A stretch of DNA of 36,517 nt from Candidatus Bathyarchaeota archaeon (GTDB lineage: Archaea; Thermoproteota; Bathyarchaeia; Bathyarchaeales; DTEX01). Positions 17,607 to 26,350 of the stretch are shown here, piece by piece; position 1 is the stretch's first letter; each line of letters opens with the position of its first letter. The stretch covers positions 1 through 36,517 of the forward strand of contig QMXE01000004.1 of the NCBI GenBank assembly GCA_003661975.1, in the 5' to 3' direction. The notes below the pieces were generated by a model. It was not told the DNA's origin, made no database searches, and worked only from the letters and a program-made list of their open reading frames with translations. Both the position numbers and the translations under genes were made by a program.

Positions 17607-18629
17607 TTACTCTCTCGTGGGTTCGTAACGGTAAATCTTGGATAAGTGAGCCGCCAGCTTGATCGCCTCCTTAAGGCTCTTAGGGTTCGCAATGCCCTTA
17701 CCGGCAATATCATATGCTGTTCCATGATCGACGGATGTCCTTATGAATGGCAACCCTAAAGTCACGCTGACTGTTCCATAGAAATCCGCTGTCTTAGCGG
17801 CTATATGCCCCTGATCATGATATAGGCTGAGAACGGCGTCGTATCCTCCCTCAAAGGCCTTATGAAAGACGGAATCTGCAGGTATGGGTCCAACGGCGTT
17901 GACTCCCATTCTCTGAAGCTCCTTAACTGCTGGGATTATCTCCTTCTCCTCCTCATCCCCTATCAACCCTCCATCCCCCGCATGGGGATTCAAAGCTGCA
18001 ATAGCTATCAACGGCCTATCAATGCCTAAACGTTGCAGTTCAGAAGATATTCTGGTCACTGCCTTTACGATGCGTTCCTTCTTCACAGCCCTTACAGCCT
18101 TAGCTAATGGAACATGCCTCGTTAAAAAGAAGATCTTAACTCCCCTAACCCAAAACATCATTAATGGATCCTTAACTCCGCATAGTGCTCCCAACATCTC
18201 AGTATGCCCAATAAATGGGATTCCAGCCAATCTTATTGCCTGCTTATTTATTGGGCAAGTCGCTATGGCATCTATCCTTCCCTGCAATGCTAGATCAACG
18301 GCTTTTCTTATATACTCGGCTGATGCTCTTCCACCCTCAGCTGAGGCAACGCCAAGCCTAAATTTGGATCGATCAATATTATCCAGATCGATAAGATCGA
18401 TGGTTCCGGATCTTCCCGATGCATCCTCGGGTGAACTTATCCTCCTCAATGAGGCCTTAAAATTCAGCTTCGCCCCGAGATCCTCTAGGAGTTTATAATC
18501 GCCGATTATTATTGGCCTGCATAACTCGTAAATTCTGGAGTTCATGAGTGCCTTAAGAGATATCTCGGGGCCTATCCCAGCCGGGTCACCCATAGTCACG
18601 CCTATGATCGGCCTTTCTTCCCGTCTCAT
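17607..18629 (-). CDS. pdxA: PdxA-family 4-phosphohydroxy-acid dehydrogenase
   Basis: This 340-residue metal-dependent NAD(P) dehydrogenase belongs to the PdxA family. The GVTMGDPAGIGPEIS start, the histidines of GHTEM, YHDQGHIAAK and SVDHGTAYDIAGKG (metal and substrate site) and full length are all present. PdxA oxidises 4-phosphohydroxy-L-threonine in pyridoxal phosphate synthesis. Close paralogues (PdxA2/DtnB type) oxidise D-threonate or D-erythronate 4-phosphate. Archaea normally make pyridoxal phosphate by PdxS/PdxT, so the role here is open. Its ATG directly follows the TAG of the homoserine kinase gene, and its stop is one base before the PIN gene, so the three are one operon. Confidence 0.88.
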   Translation of the reverse strand: MRREERPIIGVTMGDPAGIGPEISLKALMNSRIYELCRPIIIGDYKLLEDLGAKLNFKASLRRISSPEDASGRSGTIDLIDLDNIDRSKFRLGVASAEGGRASAEYIRKAVDLALQGRIDAIATCPINKQAIRLAGIPFIGHTEMLGALCGVKDPLMMFWVRGVKIFFLTRHVPLAKAVRAVKKERIVKAVTRISSELQRLGIDRPLIAIAALNPHAGDGGLIGDEEEKEIIPAVKELQRMGVNAVGPIPADSVFHKAFEGGYDAVLSLYHDQGHIAAKTADFYGTVSVTLGLPFIRTSVDHGTAYDIAGKGIANPKSLKEAIKLAAHLSKIYRYEPTRE

Positions 18630-19586
18630 CTAATCCACCGCATTCTCGATCTTATCTAGTCTCTCAGTTCCCTTAAATGAGGGTTTTGAGCAGCAGACCT
18701 CGCATTCAACGCCTTCATCTCGGAATGCCTCTCCCATTGCCTCGGCAACATCTAATGCTGAAGCCTTAGCCGAGTCTATTATGGCAATGACCGCTGGCCC
18801 GGCTCCGCTAATAGCCGCTCCTGCCGCCCCAGCCTTCAGGGCCGCTCTCTTAACTTCCTCATATCCGGGAATCAGCCTCTTCCTGTATGGCTCAACCAGG
18901 AGATCCATCATTCCACGTCCAATCATATCTATGCTGCCCATATGAAAGCCAGCGACAAGATAGGCTGCATTCTGAGCGTTCAGAACTGCATCCCTGAATG
19001 ACACTCTTTTAGGCAGTATTGCCCTTGCAGTTGCAGTCTTATCCTCAGCTGTCTCTATGCGGGGCAGGGCCAAGGCTACCTCTAGGCTCGGAGGGGGATC
19101 AAGTCGAACGGCGCTTATGGAGTCTCCGATTGTCCGAACTATTGTGAAGCCGCCGAGGATAGATGCTGCTACATTATCCGCGTGGCTCTCTCCAGCCGCC
19201 GCCTTCTCTCCAAACGCAGCCCACCTGACAATCTCATCTCTGGTTAATCCGAGATTTAGTATCTCATTTAGTCCATAGGCGCAGGCAGCCGCTGACGCCC
19301 CGCTGCTTCCAAGCCCCATCCTCAATGGTATTCCCTTATGCAGTTGTATCTTAACGCCTACATCCCTATTCTTTAGGAGGCTCTTAGCTACGAGGCCAGC
19401 CGTGTTCCTCTCCGGATCACTAGGTATCTTTTCGGCTTCCAATCCAGTAACTTCAACCTCTATTCCTTCGTCTGTAAGTTCTATTGTAAGCGTGTCATGA
19501 AAGGCTTCTAGGGCTAAGCCGAAGGAGTCGAATCCCGAGCCCAGATTCGCCGAGCTACATGGAGATCTAACGCTTATCTTCTTCAT
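18630..19586 (-). CDS. thrB: Homoserine kinase (GHMP family)
   Basis: This 318-residue GHMP kinase transfers phosphate from ATP to L-homoserine, the step before threonine synthase. The N-terminal SSANLGSGFDSFGLAL and the phosphate loop PLRMGLGSSGASAAA are diagnostic, and the C-terminal AAISGAGPAVIAI block matches the family. The length is normal for archaeal ThrB. The ATG at 19586 has GAGGG close upstream, and a TATA-like AATTATATTT sits near 19620. No threonine synthase or homoserine dehydrogenase lies nearby; instead it is fused in an operon with the PdxA-like dehydrogenase with zero spacing. Confidence 0.93.
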   Translation of the reverse strand: MKKISVRSPCSSANLGSGFDSFGLALEAFHDTLTIELTDEGIEVEVTGLEAEKIPSDPERNTAGLVAKSLLKNRDVGVKIQLHKGIPLRMGLGSSGASAAACAYGLNEILNLGLTRDEIVRWAAFGEKAAAGESHADNVAASILGGFTIVRTIGDSISAVRLDPPPSLEVALALPRIETAEDKTATARAILPKRVSFRDAVLNAQNAAYLVAGFHMGSIDMIGRGMMDLLVEPYRKRLIPGYEEVKRAALKAGAAGAAISGAGPAVIAIIDSAKASALDVAEAMGEAFRDEGVECEVCCSKPSFKGTERLDKIENAVD

Positions 19587-19642
19587 AATCCCTCACTTAC
19601 ATAGGGGGCTCTCCGCAAATATAATTGAGCACTCGTAAAGTT

Positions 19643-20764
19643 TTATTTGAGCCTCTCATTTATTGGTGGAAGCTCGGCGTCTTCACGACCGATCCACTTA
19701 CGCTTCTTCCTCAAGTATTCCCTGTATGTTTTATATGAGACTTCTGGTGGGCATCTATGATCGATCATTGGTATGTATCCTCCCTCTTCGAGTAGTGGCG
19801 TAAGTCTTTCCAGCTCCTTATCGATTGATCTCCCTCCGGGGATTATTGCCAGCTTATTAACATACCCCATCAATAGAACTTTACGTCCAAATTCCTCTCG
19901 TATCTTATATGCATCCGTAAATCTCGCCTCCAGAGGGAACATGCAGTTTATTCCTCCCTTAAGCCATCCGGGGACGAGCTTGCTTATATCACCGTCGGAG
20001 TCGAGGACGTTTATTGTAACGCCATACTCCTTAAGAACTTCAGTGACCTTTCTGTATCTTGGAACCATAAACTCCTCGAATAGTCGGACTGAGATGAGCG
20101 GTCCCCTACTGTAGCACATGTCCTCCCACCAGCCCGCAAAGTCCACCTTAACATCTCTGAGAGCTCTCCTGATTATGGTGATCCATAATTCTACCAGCGT
20201 GTCCATCATCTCCGCCACCCAATCCGGATCTTTATAGAAGGCTATGGAGATGCCCTCTACGCCCATCCAGTTTCTAAGCCATCCGTAGAGGCTTCCAACG
20301 CTTATTCCCAGCGGATAATCTCTATCTCTATAGCTCTTGGCTATCTCCTCCCAATTCAATGGGAAGCGGCCGGGCGTATCCGGTTTGAGGAACTCCCTGA
20401 AGCGCTCCCAATCATCGCGGTTCTTGAGTGGATATCTGAGGTAATGTGGAACTGAGGATGAGCCTACAGTGCGGATGTATATGCCGCCCATTCCATCATC
20501 AACGATCTGCCTGTCACCCTCATCCTTAATTATTCTCTCTGGAAGAGGCGGCCAAAATCCAGTTCTAATAGGTAACCATTCGAGGCAATCCCACCCCTCA
20601 AGTCCCAAATACAACTCGACATCTCTATTAGTTCGTTTCTCAAGTGGCAAGCCTTCCCTATGCCATCTTATGATTGTCTCATTCCAAAATCCAAACTCGT
20701 AATCAGGGACTCTATCAACATCCTTGAACTGGAATGTGCGTAAGAATCGTTCCCTATGATTCAT
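19643..20764 (-). CDS. Uroporphyrinogen decarboxylase-like protein (MtaA/CmuA clade)
   Basis: This protein of 373 residues from the ATG at 20764 has a UroD-fold TIM barrel but not the haem enzyme's usual motifs. It is more like the methyltransferase-related URO-D clade. The N-terminus RERFLRTFQFKDVDRVP is typical of that clade, as are the VLDSDGDISKLVPGWLKGGINCMFPLEA block and the late IDHRCPPEVSYKTYREYLR segment. Members include corrinoid:CoM methyltransferases and many proteins of unknown role. No corrinoid protein gene adjoins it. Two ATGs follow AGGAGG; the second, 7 bases away, is better spaced. A TATA-like AAATAAAT near 20810 precedes it. Confidence 0.85.
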   Translation of the reverse strand: MNHRERFLRTFQFKDVDRVPDYEFGFWNETIIRWHREGLPLEKRTNRDVELYLGLEGWDCLEWLPIRTGFWPPLPERIIKDEGDRQIVDDGMGGIYIRTVGSSSVPHYLRYPLKNRDDWERFREFLKPDTPGRFPLNWEEIAKSYRDRDYPLGISVGSLYGWLRNWMGVEGISIAFYKDPDWVAEMMDTLVELWITIIRRALRDVKVDFAGWWEDMCYSRGPLISVRLFEEFMVPRYRKVTEVLKEYGVTINVLDSDGDISKLVPGWLKGGINCMFPLEARFTDAYKIREEFGRKVLLMGYVNKLAIIPGGRSIDKELERLTPLLEEGGYIPMIDHRCPPEVSYKTYREYLRKKRKWIGREDAELPPINERLK

Positions 20765-20890
20765 CATAAGGCCTCCTAATAATCGAGATCAAAGCTGCCC
20801 CTAAAAAGATTTATTTTCTGACGAATTTCCAGAAATTTATCTTACAATTAAAGGCTTACAGTTCCAAAAAGGAGAATCAACCCCGATTCG

Positions 20891-21169
20891 TTAAGCGATC
20901 TTAGAGATGTAAACTTTCATGTCCCCGCCTTCCTCGATAAGCTTCAGTTTACACTCATTTGTTAGAACCTTTATTGTATCACCCTCACGTTCAATCTGAA
21001 CGTCCTCATCGATCACTGGTTCCGTATTGATGCTGAGAGTCGTGACGTTCGGGCTTCTCCATGTAATCTCATATCCAGATTCTTTCTTTTCAATTATGAA
21101 TCCGCCATAAATATCATAGGTGATCTCCTGAATTTCAGGTTCCTTCTTTCTTCTCCTGAAAAGTCTCAT
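20891..21169 (-). CDS. Small protein of unknown function
   Basis: I do not recognise this 92-residue protein. It begins with a very basic stretch (RLFRRRKK), then consists mostly of predicted beta strands with many Glu and Lys residues. Alternating hydrophobic and charged residues (for example DIYGGFIIEKKES and EGDTIKVLTN) suggest a small beta-sandwich or barrel. I chose the ATG at 21169 because GGAGG lies 8 bases upstream. An ATG at 21190 is in frame and possible, with a TATA-like TTTTTAAG about 20 bases before it. It lies 73 bases after the PEP carboxykinase gene on the same strand and may be co-transcribed with it. Confidence 0.6.
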   Translation of the reverse strand: MRLFRRRKKEPEIQEITYDIYGGFIIEKKESGYEITWRSPNVTTLSINTEPVIDEDVQIEREGDTIKVLTNECKLKLIEEGGDMKVYISKIA

Positions 21170-21263
21170 CCTAATATCCTCCGGCTTCATCCAAAATCAT
21201 CCGTACAGACTTAAAAAGCTTGTTATTCCTCGATAAGGCGGCAGATTTGAATCCTGCCCCCTT

Positions 21264-23192
21264 CTACTCTTCCTCGAATTTTTCTGGCGAAATGTAATCG
21301 CCGAACTTCTTCCTCGCCTCGATGAGCCTTTCGCGTTGCTGATTAAGTATCTGGAAGAATTCATCCGGCGTGTCAGATACCTTATCCCTATAGAAGTTCT
21401 CAGCCCTCTTAATCTTAGCTAGGTTTTCTGGAACCCTAATCGTAAACTGCTTGATGTAATCTTCCTTTTTATACTCCTTATCTAGAACTTTCCTGAAGAG
21501 CACTTTTAGATCATCATACTTCGGGATTAATCCGGTTGGAGCCCTCAATGCTCCAACATCTCTGTGCACACGTAGCTCCATCCACTTAACCCATACGTGC
21601 TTATCCTCCGGGGCATTTAGATACTCGCCTGTCTCCAAGTCTCGTAGGAAGTAATTGACGCCGAAGATTATCGGTTGCCTCTTGAGTTTCCTTCCAAATT
21701 CAAGGTAGTTCCTTAAGTTCTGTCCGAGAGGTATGGAGATGAAGTCCTGAGCGCTCATCATATTTATTTCCGGAACGCCCTCCTTGTCGAGAGTCGCGAA
21801 TGTCGTTTCCGTCTCTAATGCCGCTCCATAGCAGATGATGCCGTGCTCCCAGCTGAAGCTCTGCTGGACTGGCACGTAGGCCTTACTATCCCTGCCTCCA
21901 TACATTATTCCACGGATCTCCACGCCCATGGGATTCTCTAATTCAGGATCGCAATTCTCCAGCCTCTTCAATGATATTGTGTATCGTGCATTCTTATGGG
22001 CTGGTGGAATGGGATTTCCATGCTCATCCTTCTTGCCTTCCCACCAATACCCAGTATAGTTTATTCCATCCTTTGGAAGCTCGCATCCCATTCCAAGCCA
22101 GTAGGGCTTTCCATCCTTAACAAGAACATTTGAGAATATAACTTCGCCTGGGGATGTAAGCGCCTTATATATGACCGGATCATCCTTCGGATTTATTCCC
22201 TTAAGGATCCCGAATATGCCGCATTCAACGTTCACACCGCGGGCAACGGAGTTCACATTACGAATATAGGCGATATCATCTCCGAGTATAGTCTCCCCCG
22301 GAAGCATAGCAGTTGATGTCTTGCCGCATGCGCTTGGGAATGCCCCGGCGAAGTATGTTTTACGGCCGCCCGGTCCATGAACGCCCATGATCATCATGTG
22401 CTCAGCTAACCATCCCTCCTGATTCGCCTTGCGAATGGCGAGGCGGAAGGCTAGCTTCTTAAATCCTACGGAGTTCCCTGCATATTGGGTGTTAACGCTG
22501 TAGATCGTATCCTCGCTATAGTCTATGTATATCCGTTTCTTATCAGGCTCGGCGCTGACCATGTTCTCATCGAGCTTCCCGGCTGAATGCAAAACCTTAA
22601 GGAATGGCCTGTCGGGCTCTGAGTTGCAGAACTCCTCATATCCGGGCCTGAATAGTATCGATTCGGAATGAGCTACATACCATGAGTCCGTGCACTGTAA
22701 TCCAAGTATCGTAAATATTGATCTTGGAGGGCCGAGAGAGACGAAGCGAACGATCATAGTCCGTCCATTCATGGAGTTTTTAAGCAGACTCTTAACCTCT
22801 GCCAGTCCCTCATCCCTATCTATCTGATTTAGAGCCTTGCTTAGATTATCGCCCTTCGGAACCAGATATTTTGTTGCCCTGCGATCCCTGCCTTGATCAT
22901 AGGGTCCATCAAAATGAACCGTGTGTCCAGGGATTGCAAGCGGCTTCTCCTCTCCAGTCTCGATGGCCATTCTCCGGATATACTCCAACTCATCAGCCGT
23001 GTCACTGCATATGAAGATATCCCTTGGATTGCAGAGCTCAGCGCACTCGGCTATGAATTGATGTACCTTCGGATTCTTTATCCTAGAGAGCTTCAAGTAG
23101 TCATCTTTGCTTATCTTTGAACGGATCTTACTGATATACTCGTTCACCATCTTGTTTTTCACCCTTGATCGGGCACCGCTCATCATCGGCAT
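21264..23192 (-). CDS. pckG: Phosphoenolpyruvate carboxykinase (GTP)
   Basis: This 642-residue GTP-dependent enzyme interconverts oxaloacetate and phosphoenolpyruvate, the entry step of gluconeogenesis. The signature FPSACGKTSTAML includes the P-loop and the reactive cysteine typical of the GTP class. The MIMGVHGPGGRKTYFAG stretch, WWEGK and the later FGVNYFLRD blocks also match. The length is near the 600-640 residues usual for the family. Translation could start at 23192 or at an ATG at 23150, which has AGGGTG about 9 bases upstream; the second removes 14 residues that do not look conserved. It diverges from the nitrilase-family gene, sharing an AT-rich promoter region. Confidence 0.96.
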   Translation of the reverse strand: MPMMSGARSRVKNKMVNEYISKIRSKISKDDYLKLSRIKNPKVHQFIAECAELCNPRDIFICSDTADELEYIRRMAIETGEEKPLAIPGHTVHFDGPYDQGRDRRATKYLVPKGDNLSKALNQIDRDEGLAEVKSLLKNSMNGRTMIVRFVSLGPPRSIFTILGLQCTDSWYVAHSESILFRPGYEEFCNSEPDRPFLKVLHSAGKLDENMVSAEPDKKRIYIDYSEDTIYSVNTQYAGNSVGFKKLAFRLAIRKANQEGWLAEHMMIMGVHGPGGRKTYFAGAFPSACGKTSTAMLPGETILGDDIAYIRNVNSVARGVNVECGIFGILKGINPKDDPVIYKALTSPGEVIFSNVLVKDGKPYWLGMGCELPKDGINYTGYWWEGKKDEHGNPIPPAHKNARYTISLKRLENCDPELENPMGVEIRGIMYGGRDSKAYVPVQQSFSWEHGIICYGAALETETTFATLDKEGVPEINMMSAQDFISIPLGQNLRNYLEFGRKLKRQPIIFGVNYFLRDLETGEYLNAPEDKHVWVKWMELRVHRDVGALRAPTGLIPKYDDLKVLFRKVLDKEYKKEDYIKQFTIRVPENLAKIKRAENFYRDKVSDTPDEFFQILNQQRERLIEARKKFGDYISPEKFEEE

Positions 23193-23264
23193 CGATTCAT
23201 CTCTGAAGTTTGAGTGTCTGCCTCATAATTCACATATACCCCTTATAACCGGTTGGGTTCATCT

Positions 23265-23273
23265 TTTAAATTT
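23265..23273. promoter_or_regulatory. Symmetrical TATA-like element between divergent genes
   Basis: TTTAAATTT is close to palindromic and could serve either direction. It would give a leader of roughly 40 bases for the hydrolase gene (start 23337) and about 50 for the PEP carboxykinase gene (start 23192). Use in one or both directions is inference. Confidence 0.35.
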
Positions 23274-23336
23274 TTCGGTTAAGATGGATAATCCATAAAG
23301 GCGATTCTGCATTACCGTTAAGCGGAGGCAGACCAT

Positions 23337-24131
23337 GTGAAGGTCGGTTATATCCAATTTAAACCAATATTCGGAGAGAAGAAAAGGAATATCCAGCGTG
23401 CATTGAGGTTCCTTGAGAGGAGCGTGAAGGAAGATGCAGACCTAATGGTTCTCCCGGAGCTCTTCAACACCGGATATGTTTTCAGGTCAAGAGATGAGGT
23501 TGAGCGGCTCTCTGAGGAGATCCCAAATGGCGAGACCACAAGAGTGCTCGCCAGATTTGCAGAGGAGAATTCTCTCTGTATTGTGGCTGGAATCTGCGAG
23601 AGAAATAGAGATAAATTCTATAATTCAGCCGTGCTTATCCAACAAGATGGGAAAATAAGCGTTTACAGGAAGGCTCACCTATTCTATAAGGAGAAGATCT
23701 GGTTCTCTCCAGGCGATACTCAATTCTCAGTGTATGATATTGGATGTGCAAGGATCGGCATCATGATATGCTACGACTGGTTCTTCCCAGAAGCTATCCG
23801 CGTGCTCTCCCTGAAAGGAGCCGAGATCATATGTCATCCATCTAATCTCATATTGCCTTACTGTCAAACGGCGATGCTTGGAGCAGCGATTCAGAATAGA
23901 GTCTTTATTATAACGGCTAATCGTGTGGGCTCTGAGCGTGGAGTAAATTTCACTGGCAGAAGTCAGATAGTCGCCCCCAACATGAGTATCCTCGCTCAGA
24001 GCGGAGAGAAAGTCGAGGAAATCAGGATCGTTGAGATAGATCCAAAGGATGCAGATTCAAAGAGGATCACAGAACTTAATGATTTATGGTCTGATCGCAG
24101 AATTGATCTCTATAAACCACTACTCACTTAG
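23337..24131 (+). CDS. Carbon-nitrogen hydrolase (nitrilase superfamily)
   Basis: This 264-residue amidase-type hydrolase has the Glu-Lys-Cys triad of the nitrilase superfamily. The Glu is in LPELFNTGY, the Lys in YRKAHLF and the Cys in MICYDWFFPE, each at the usual spacing. Single-domain members of this size are mostly amidases (omega-amidase, carbamoylputrescine or other amidohydrolases) rather than true nitrilases; the substrate is not defined. Translation starts at GTG 23337 with GCGGAGGC about 9 bases upstream; the overlapping ATG runs straight into a stop. No pathway partner adjoins it. Confidence 0.9.
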   Translation: MKVGYIQFKPIFGEKKRNIQRALRFLERSVKEDADLMVLPELFNTGYVFRSRDEVERLSEEIPNGETTRVLARFAEENSLCIVAGICERNRDKFYNSAVLIQQDGKISVYRKAHLFYKEKIWFSPGDTQFSVYDIGCARIGIMICYDWFFPEAIRVLSLKGAEIICHPSNLILPYCQTAMLGAAIQNRVFIITANRVGSERGVNFTGRSQIVAPNMSILAQSGEKVEEIRIVEIDPKDADSKRITELNDLWSDRRIDLYKPLLT

Positions 24132-24252
24132 TTTATGCTCTCTAATTCAGCCATTAGAATGTTCGCTCAGAAGTCAAATTTACTTGCTGATACTTTCAGC
24201 CATCAGCAAATAATATCTCTAGGAGCCTCCCAGATCCATTCCAGATCAGCGC

Positions 24253-24393
24253 ATGCCCTTAAAAATGAGATCTGAATGGCTGAAGCGGTTGGATCAGCCA
24301 TTAAAGGAGGTCATCCTTGAAGGGGTTAGAGGACTGGATAATCGCCTAAATGAAGAGGATCTGCCTCTCCATGCTTTGAGTTCACTTGTATAG
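24253..24393 (+). CDS. Possible 46-residue protein
   Basis: A short frame from ATG 24253 (or ATG 24265) to TAG 24391 encodes a 42-46 residue, charged, helix-friendly peptide with SEWLKRLDQPLKEVILEGVR and a balanced composition. It ends 3 bases before the stop of the convergent zinc-ribbon gene. There is no clear ribosome site, though AGGAGCC at 24221 lies 32 bases upstream. It may be a genuine small protein or the surviving end of a larger gene. The preceding 120 bases hold repeated TCAGCCAT words but no other gene. Confidence 0.35.
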   Translation: MPLKMRSEWLKRLDQPLKEVILEGVRGLDNRLNEEDLPLHALSSLV

Positions 24394-24396
24394 AGT

Positions 24397-25062
24397 TCAT
24401 TTTGAGATCAGTGTTGATGAGAAGGTGGATATCAGCGCCATCTCAATTACGGCTCCCAACAGGAGTAGAAACGAGCATATAGCTATGTATTTCGCTGCAT
24501 TCATGGCTTCAGCTCTTACGCCTCTAAATCTATACTTTACTAGGTATATGGAGAGGAGTATGCTCTCCATGATCGCTAGGCTATAGGAGATGTATTCCAG
24601 CCATGCATGTGGAAAGATCATTATGCTCATGAGTAGGATCAGTGGATTGGCACCTACCGTTCGGCTTATGGCCGCCAAGACCTTTCCGGTAGAATAGAGC
24701 ACATAGAATCCGCCTATGGGCCCGATAAATGGGATGAACATGATTAGGCAGTACATTAGGTTGTTTCCGAAGATCAATCTGACCCCAACCTTCCTGATTA
24801 TTTCCTCCATCTCATTGAAGTCTTTGACTATTGTCTTAGCTTCTGTGACGTTTACGTTTGATAATGCACCGGCTGAGGTCACGATTAGGCAGAGAAGTAG
24901 AACTGCGGAGAACAATAATAATCGTTTCAATCCGGATATTGGACGGATCTCCTCAGCCTCAACTCTCCTATAAACCTCTCTTATCGGCGCTCCACAGTTA
25001 GGGCAAAATCTCACTTCCTCATCTTCGGGAAGCTTCATTCCACACTTGGTACAGTAGGGCAT
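24397..25062 (-). CDS. Zinc-ribbon membrane protein of unknown function
   Basis: This 221-residue protein starts with a zinc ribbon, with CTKCG at 4-8 and FCPNCG at about 19-24 giving four cysteine ligands. It continues with an arginine-rich linker and about five hydrophobic membrane helices from residue 46 on. The third and fourth helices are joined by a loop beginning GKVLAAISRTVGANP. Its helices and the GFYVLYSTGKVLAA segment resemble stage II sporulation M-like (SpoIIM/DUF95) membrane proteins, but I hold this loosely. It lies 45 bases after the AIR-synthase-like gene on the same strand and could belong to its transcription unit. Confidence 0.65.
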   Translation of the reverse strand: MPYCTKCGMKLPEDEEVRFCPNCGAPIREVYRRVEAEEIRPISGLKRLLLFSAVLLLCLIVTSAGALSNVNVTEAKTIVKDFNEMEEIIRKVGVRLIFGNNLMYCLIMFIPFIGPIGGFYVLYSTGKVLAAISRTVGANPLILLMSIMIFPHAWLEYISYSLAIMESILLSIYLVKYRFRGVRAEAMNAAKYIAICSFLLLLGAVIEMALISTFSSTLISK

Positions 25063-25107
25063 TTAAATCATCGCTTAAAGATCCCAAAAAGACTCTGAAA
25101 AGCTTTT

Positions 25108-26130
25108 CTAATCTTTGCTCTGGCATTTTTCTAGGGCTATCCATAAGTGATCGGATATTGGACGAATGAGCTTCTCGACTCTCCCGTTAGCCTTGACTAG
25201 AATGCGTTGCTCGGGATCATCCAGAAATTCGCCTATAATCTCCGCATTAACTCCTTCATCCCTAAGATTCCTCAATATTCTATCGGCTAATCCTGGATCT
25301 GCCGATATGAGTAGCGCTCCGGATCCGATCAGCTGTAGCGGATCGATATTGAAGAATCTGCAGATCTCCCATGTCTCCTCGAAAATGGGTATTTTGTCCT
25401 CAAAGACCTTTACGCCGAGATTTGCTGCATCGGCCATCTCGTGTATTCCGCCCAGAACTCCTCCCTCCGTCGGGTCATGCATGGCAGTGACCCCGCCAGT
25501 ATTAAATGCTAAAATCGCATCCTTCACAACGCTTATTTTATCGTAGAACTTCATGGCTGAATCTAAGATGTTATCTGCGATCTCATCTTTAACTATGTGA
25601 TAGGCCTCAGATGCTAAAATTGCTGTTCCCTCTATTCCAGCTCCCTTCGTCAGAATCAGCTTGTCTCCAGGCCTTGATCCCCCGGAAGTCACGTATCTTC
25701 CATCTTTAGCGAATCCCATTGCGCATCCAACTATTATCGGCCTATCAAGATCCGGAGTGGCCTCGGTATGTCCGCCGATCACCGCTATACCCAGAGACTT
25801 CGCGGCCTCATCTATCTGTTTAGATATCTCATATACCATCTTATCGGTTGAGTCTTCTGGGAGGAGGATGCATGACGTGAAGAATGCTGGTGGAACTCCG
25901 AAGACGGCGATGTCATTCGCGTTTATGTGAACTGCCAGCCACCCGACTCTTTCGGATGAGCCAGTTATAGGATCCATCGCTGATATTAGAATTTCATCTC
26001 CAATCTTCACTACTGAGCCGTCCTCTCCTAGTGCTGGTCCGAGCAGAACCTCCCCTCTCTCGGCACCGAGATGCCTAAAGATGGAGTTCCTCAGTATCTC
26101 AGGCGGAACCTTGCCCTTTGGCAGCCTCAA
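25108..26130 (-). CDS. AIR synthase-related protein (PurM/HypE/ThiL superfamily)
   Basis: This 340-residue protein belongs to the ATP-binding PurM/SelD/HypE/ThiL superfamily. The N-terminal half contains GPALGEDGSVVKIGDEILI and INANDIAVFGVPPAFF, with the conserved Asp-rich phosphate site. The middle GGHTEATPDLDRPIIVGCAMG and the later MHDPTEGGVLGGIHEMADA match the archaeal AIR-synthase-related group most closely. It lacks the C-terminal PRxC cysteine motif of true HypE, and no hydrogenase maturation genes are near, so HypE is unlikely. The activity of this archaeal group is unknown to me. The start is TTG 26130 with a GAGG site about 10 bases upstream. Confidence 0.85.
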   Translation of the reverse strand: MRLPKGKVPPEILRNSIFRHLGAERGEVLLGPALGEDGSVVKIGDEILISAMDPITGSSERVGWLAVHINANDIAVFGVPPAFFTSCILLPEDSTDKMVYEISKQIDEAAKSLGIAVIGGHTEATPDLDRPIIVGCAMGFAKDGRYVTSGGSRPGDKLILTKGAGIEGTAILASEAYHIVKDEIADNILDSAMKFYDKISVVKDAILAFNTGGVTAMHDPTEGGVLGGIHEMADAANLGVKVFEDKIPIFEETWEICRFFNIDPLQLIGSGALLISADPGLADRILRNLRDEGVNAEIIGEFLDDPEQRILVKANGRVEKLIRPISDHLWIALEKCQSKD

Positions 26131-26280
26131 GTCTCAATCCTCGCGATCCGAAGTATCGATAAGACCGAGAATAAATTAAGTTTATCCATAAACTAGGGTC
26201 TGAACCCGACTTAACGGTGATACGCATCATCTCGGTTTGGGGATAAAAGATTTAAGGGCCAGTCAAGCTCTATCTATCTT

Positions 26281-26350
26281 GGTGGGTGATGACAGATCTG
26301 ACCCTTCTGATCAGAACCCGATGATGTAGATCTTGAGTGTGGAACCCACT
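26281..26350 (+). ncRNA. Possible structured RNA with C/D-box-like motifs
   Basis: GGTGGGT (26281-26287) can pair with ACCCACT (26344-26350), closing a 70-base segment. Within it are a C-box-like GTGATGA (26286-26292), a CTGA at 26307-26310 and a C'-like CGATGA (26320-26325). A palindrome TCTGATCAGA spans the CTGA. A TATA-like GATTTAAG near 26250 lies about 30 bases upstream. No proper terminal D box is present before the closing stem, and the C box overlaps that stem. A complete C/D guide RNA is therefore not shown. Confidence 0.3.

Noticed and set aside
25108-26130. HypE (hydrogenase maturation) as the identity of the AIR-synthase-like protein.
   Set aside because: The C-terminal PRxC tail with the reactive cysteine is absent, and no other hyp genes are nearby.
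26281-26350. A tRNA-like element, because of the 7-bp closing stem and 70-base length.
   Set aside because: There is no T-arm with TTC, no D-arm and no anticodon stem at the right places, so it is not a tRNA.
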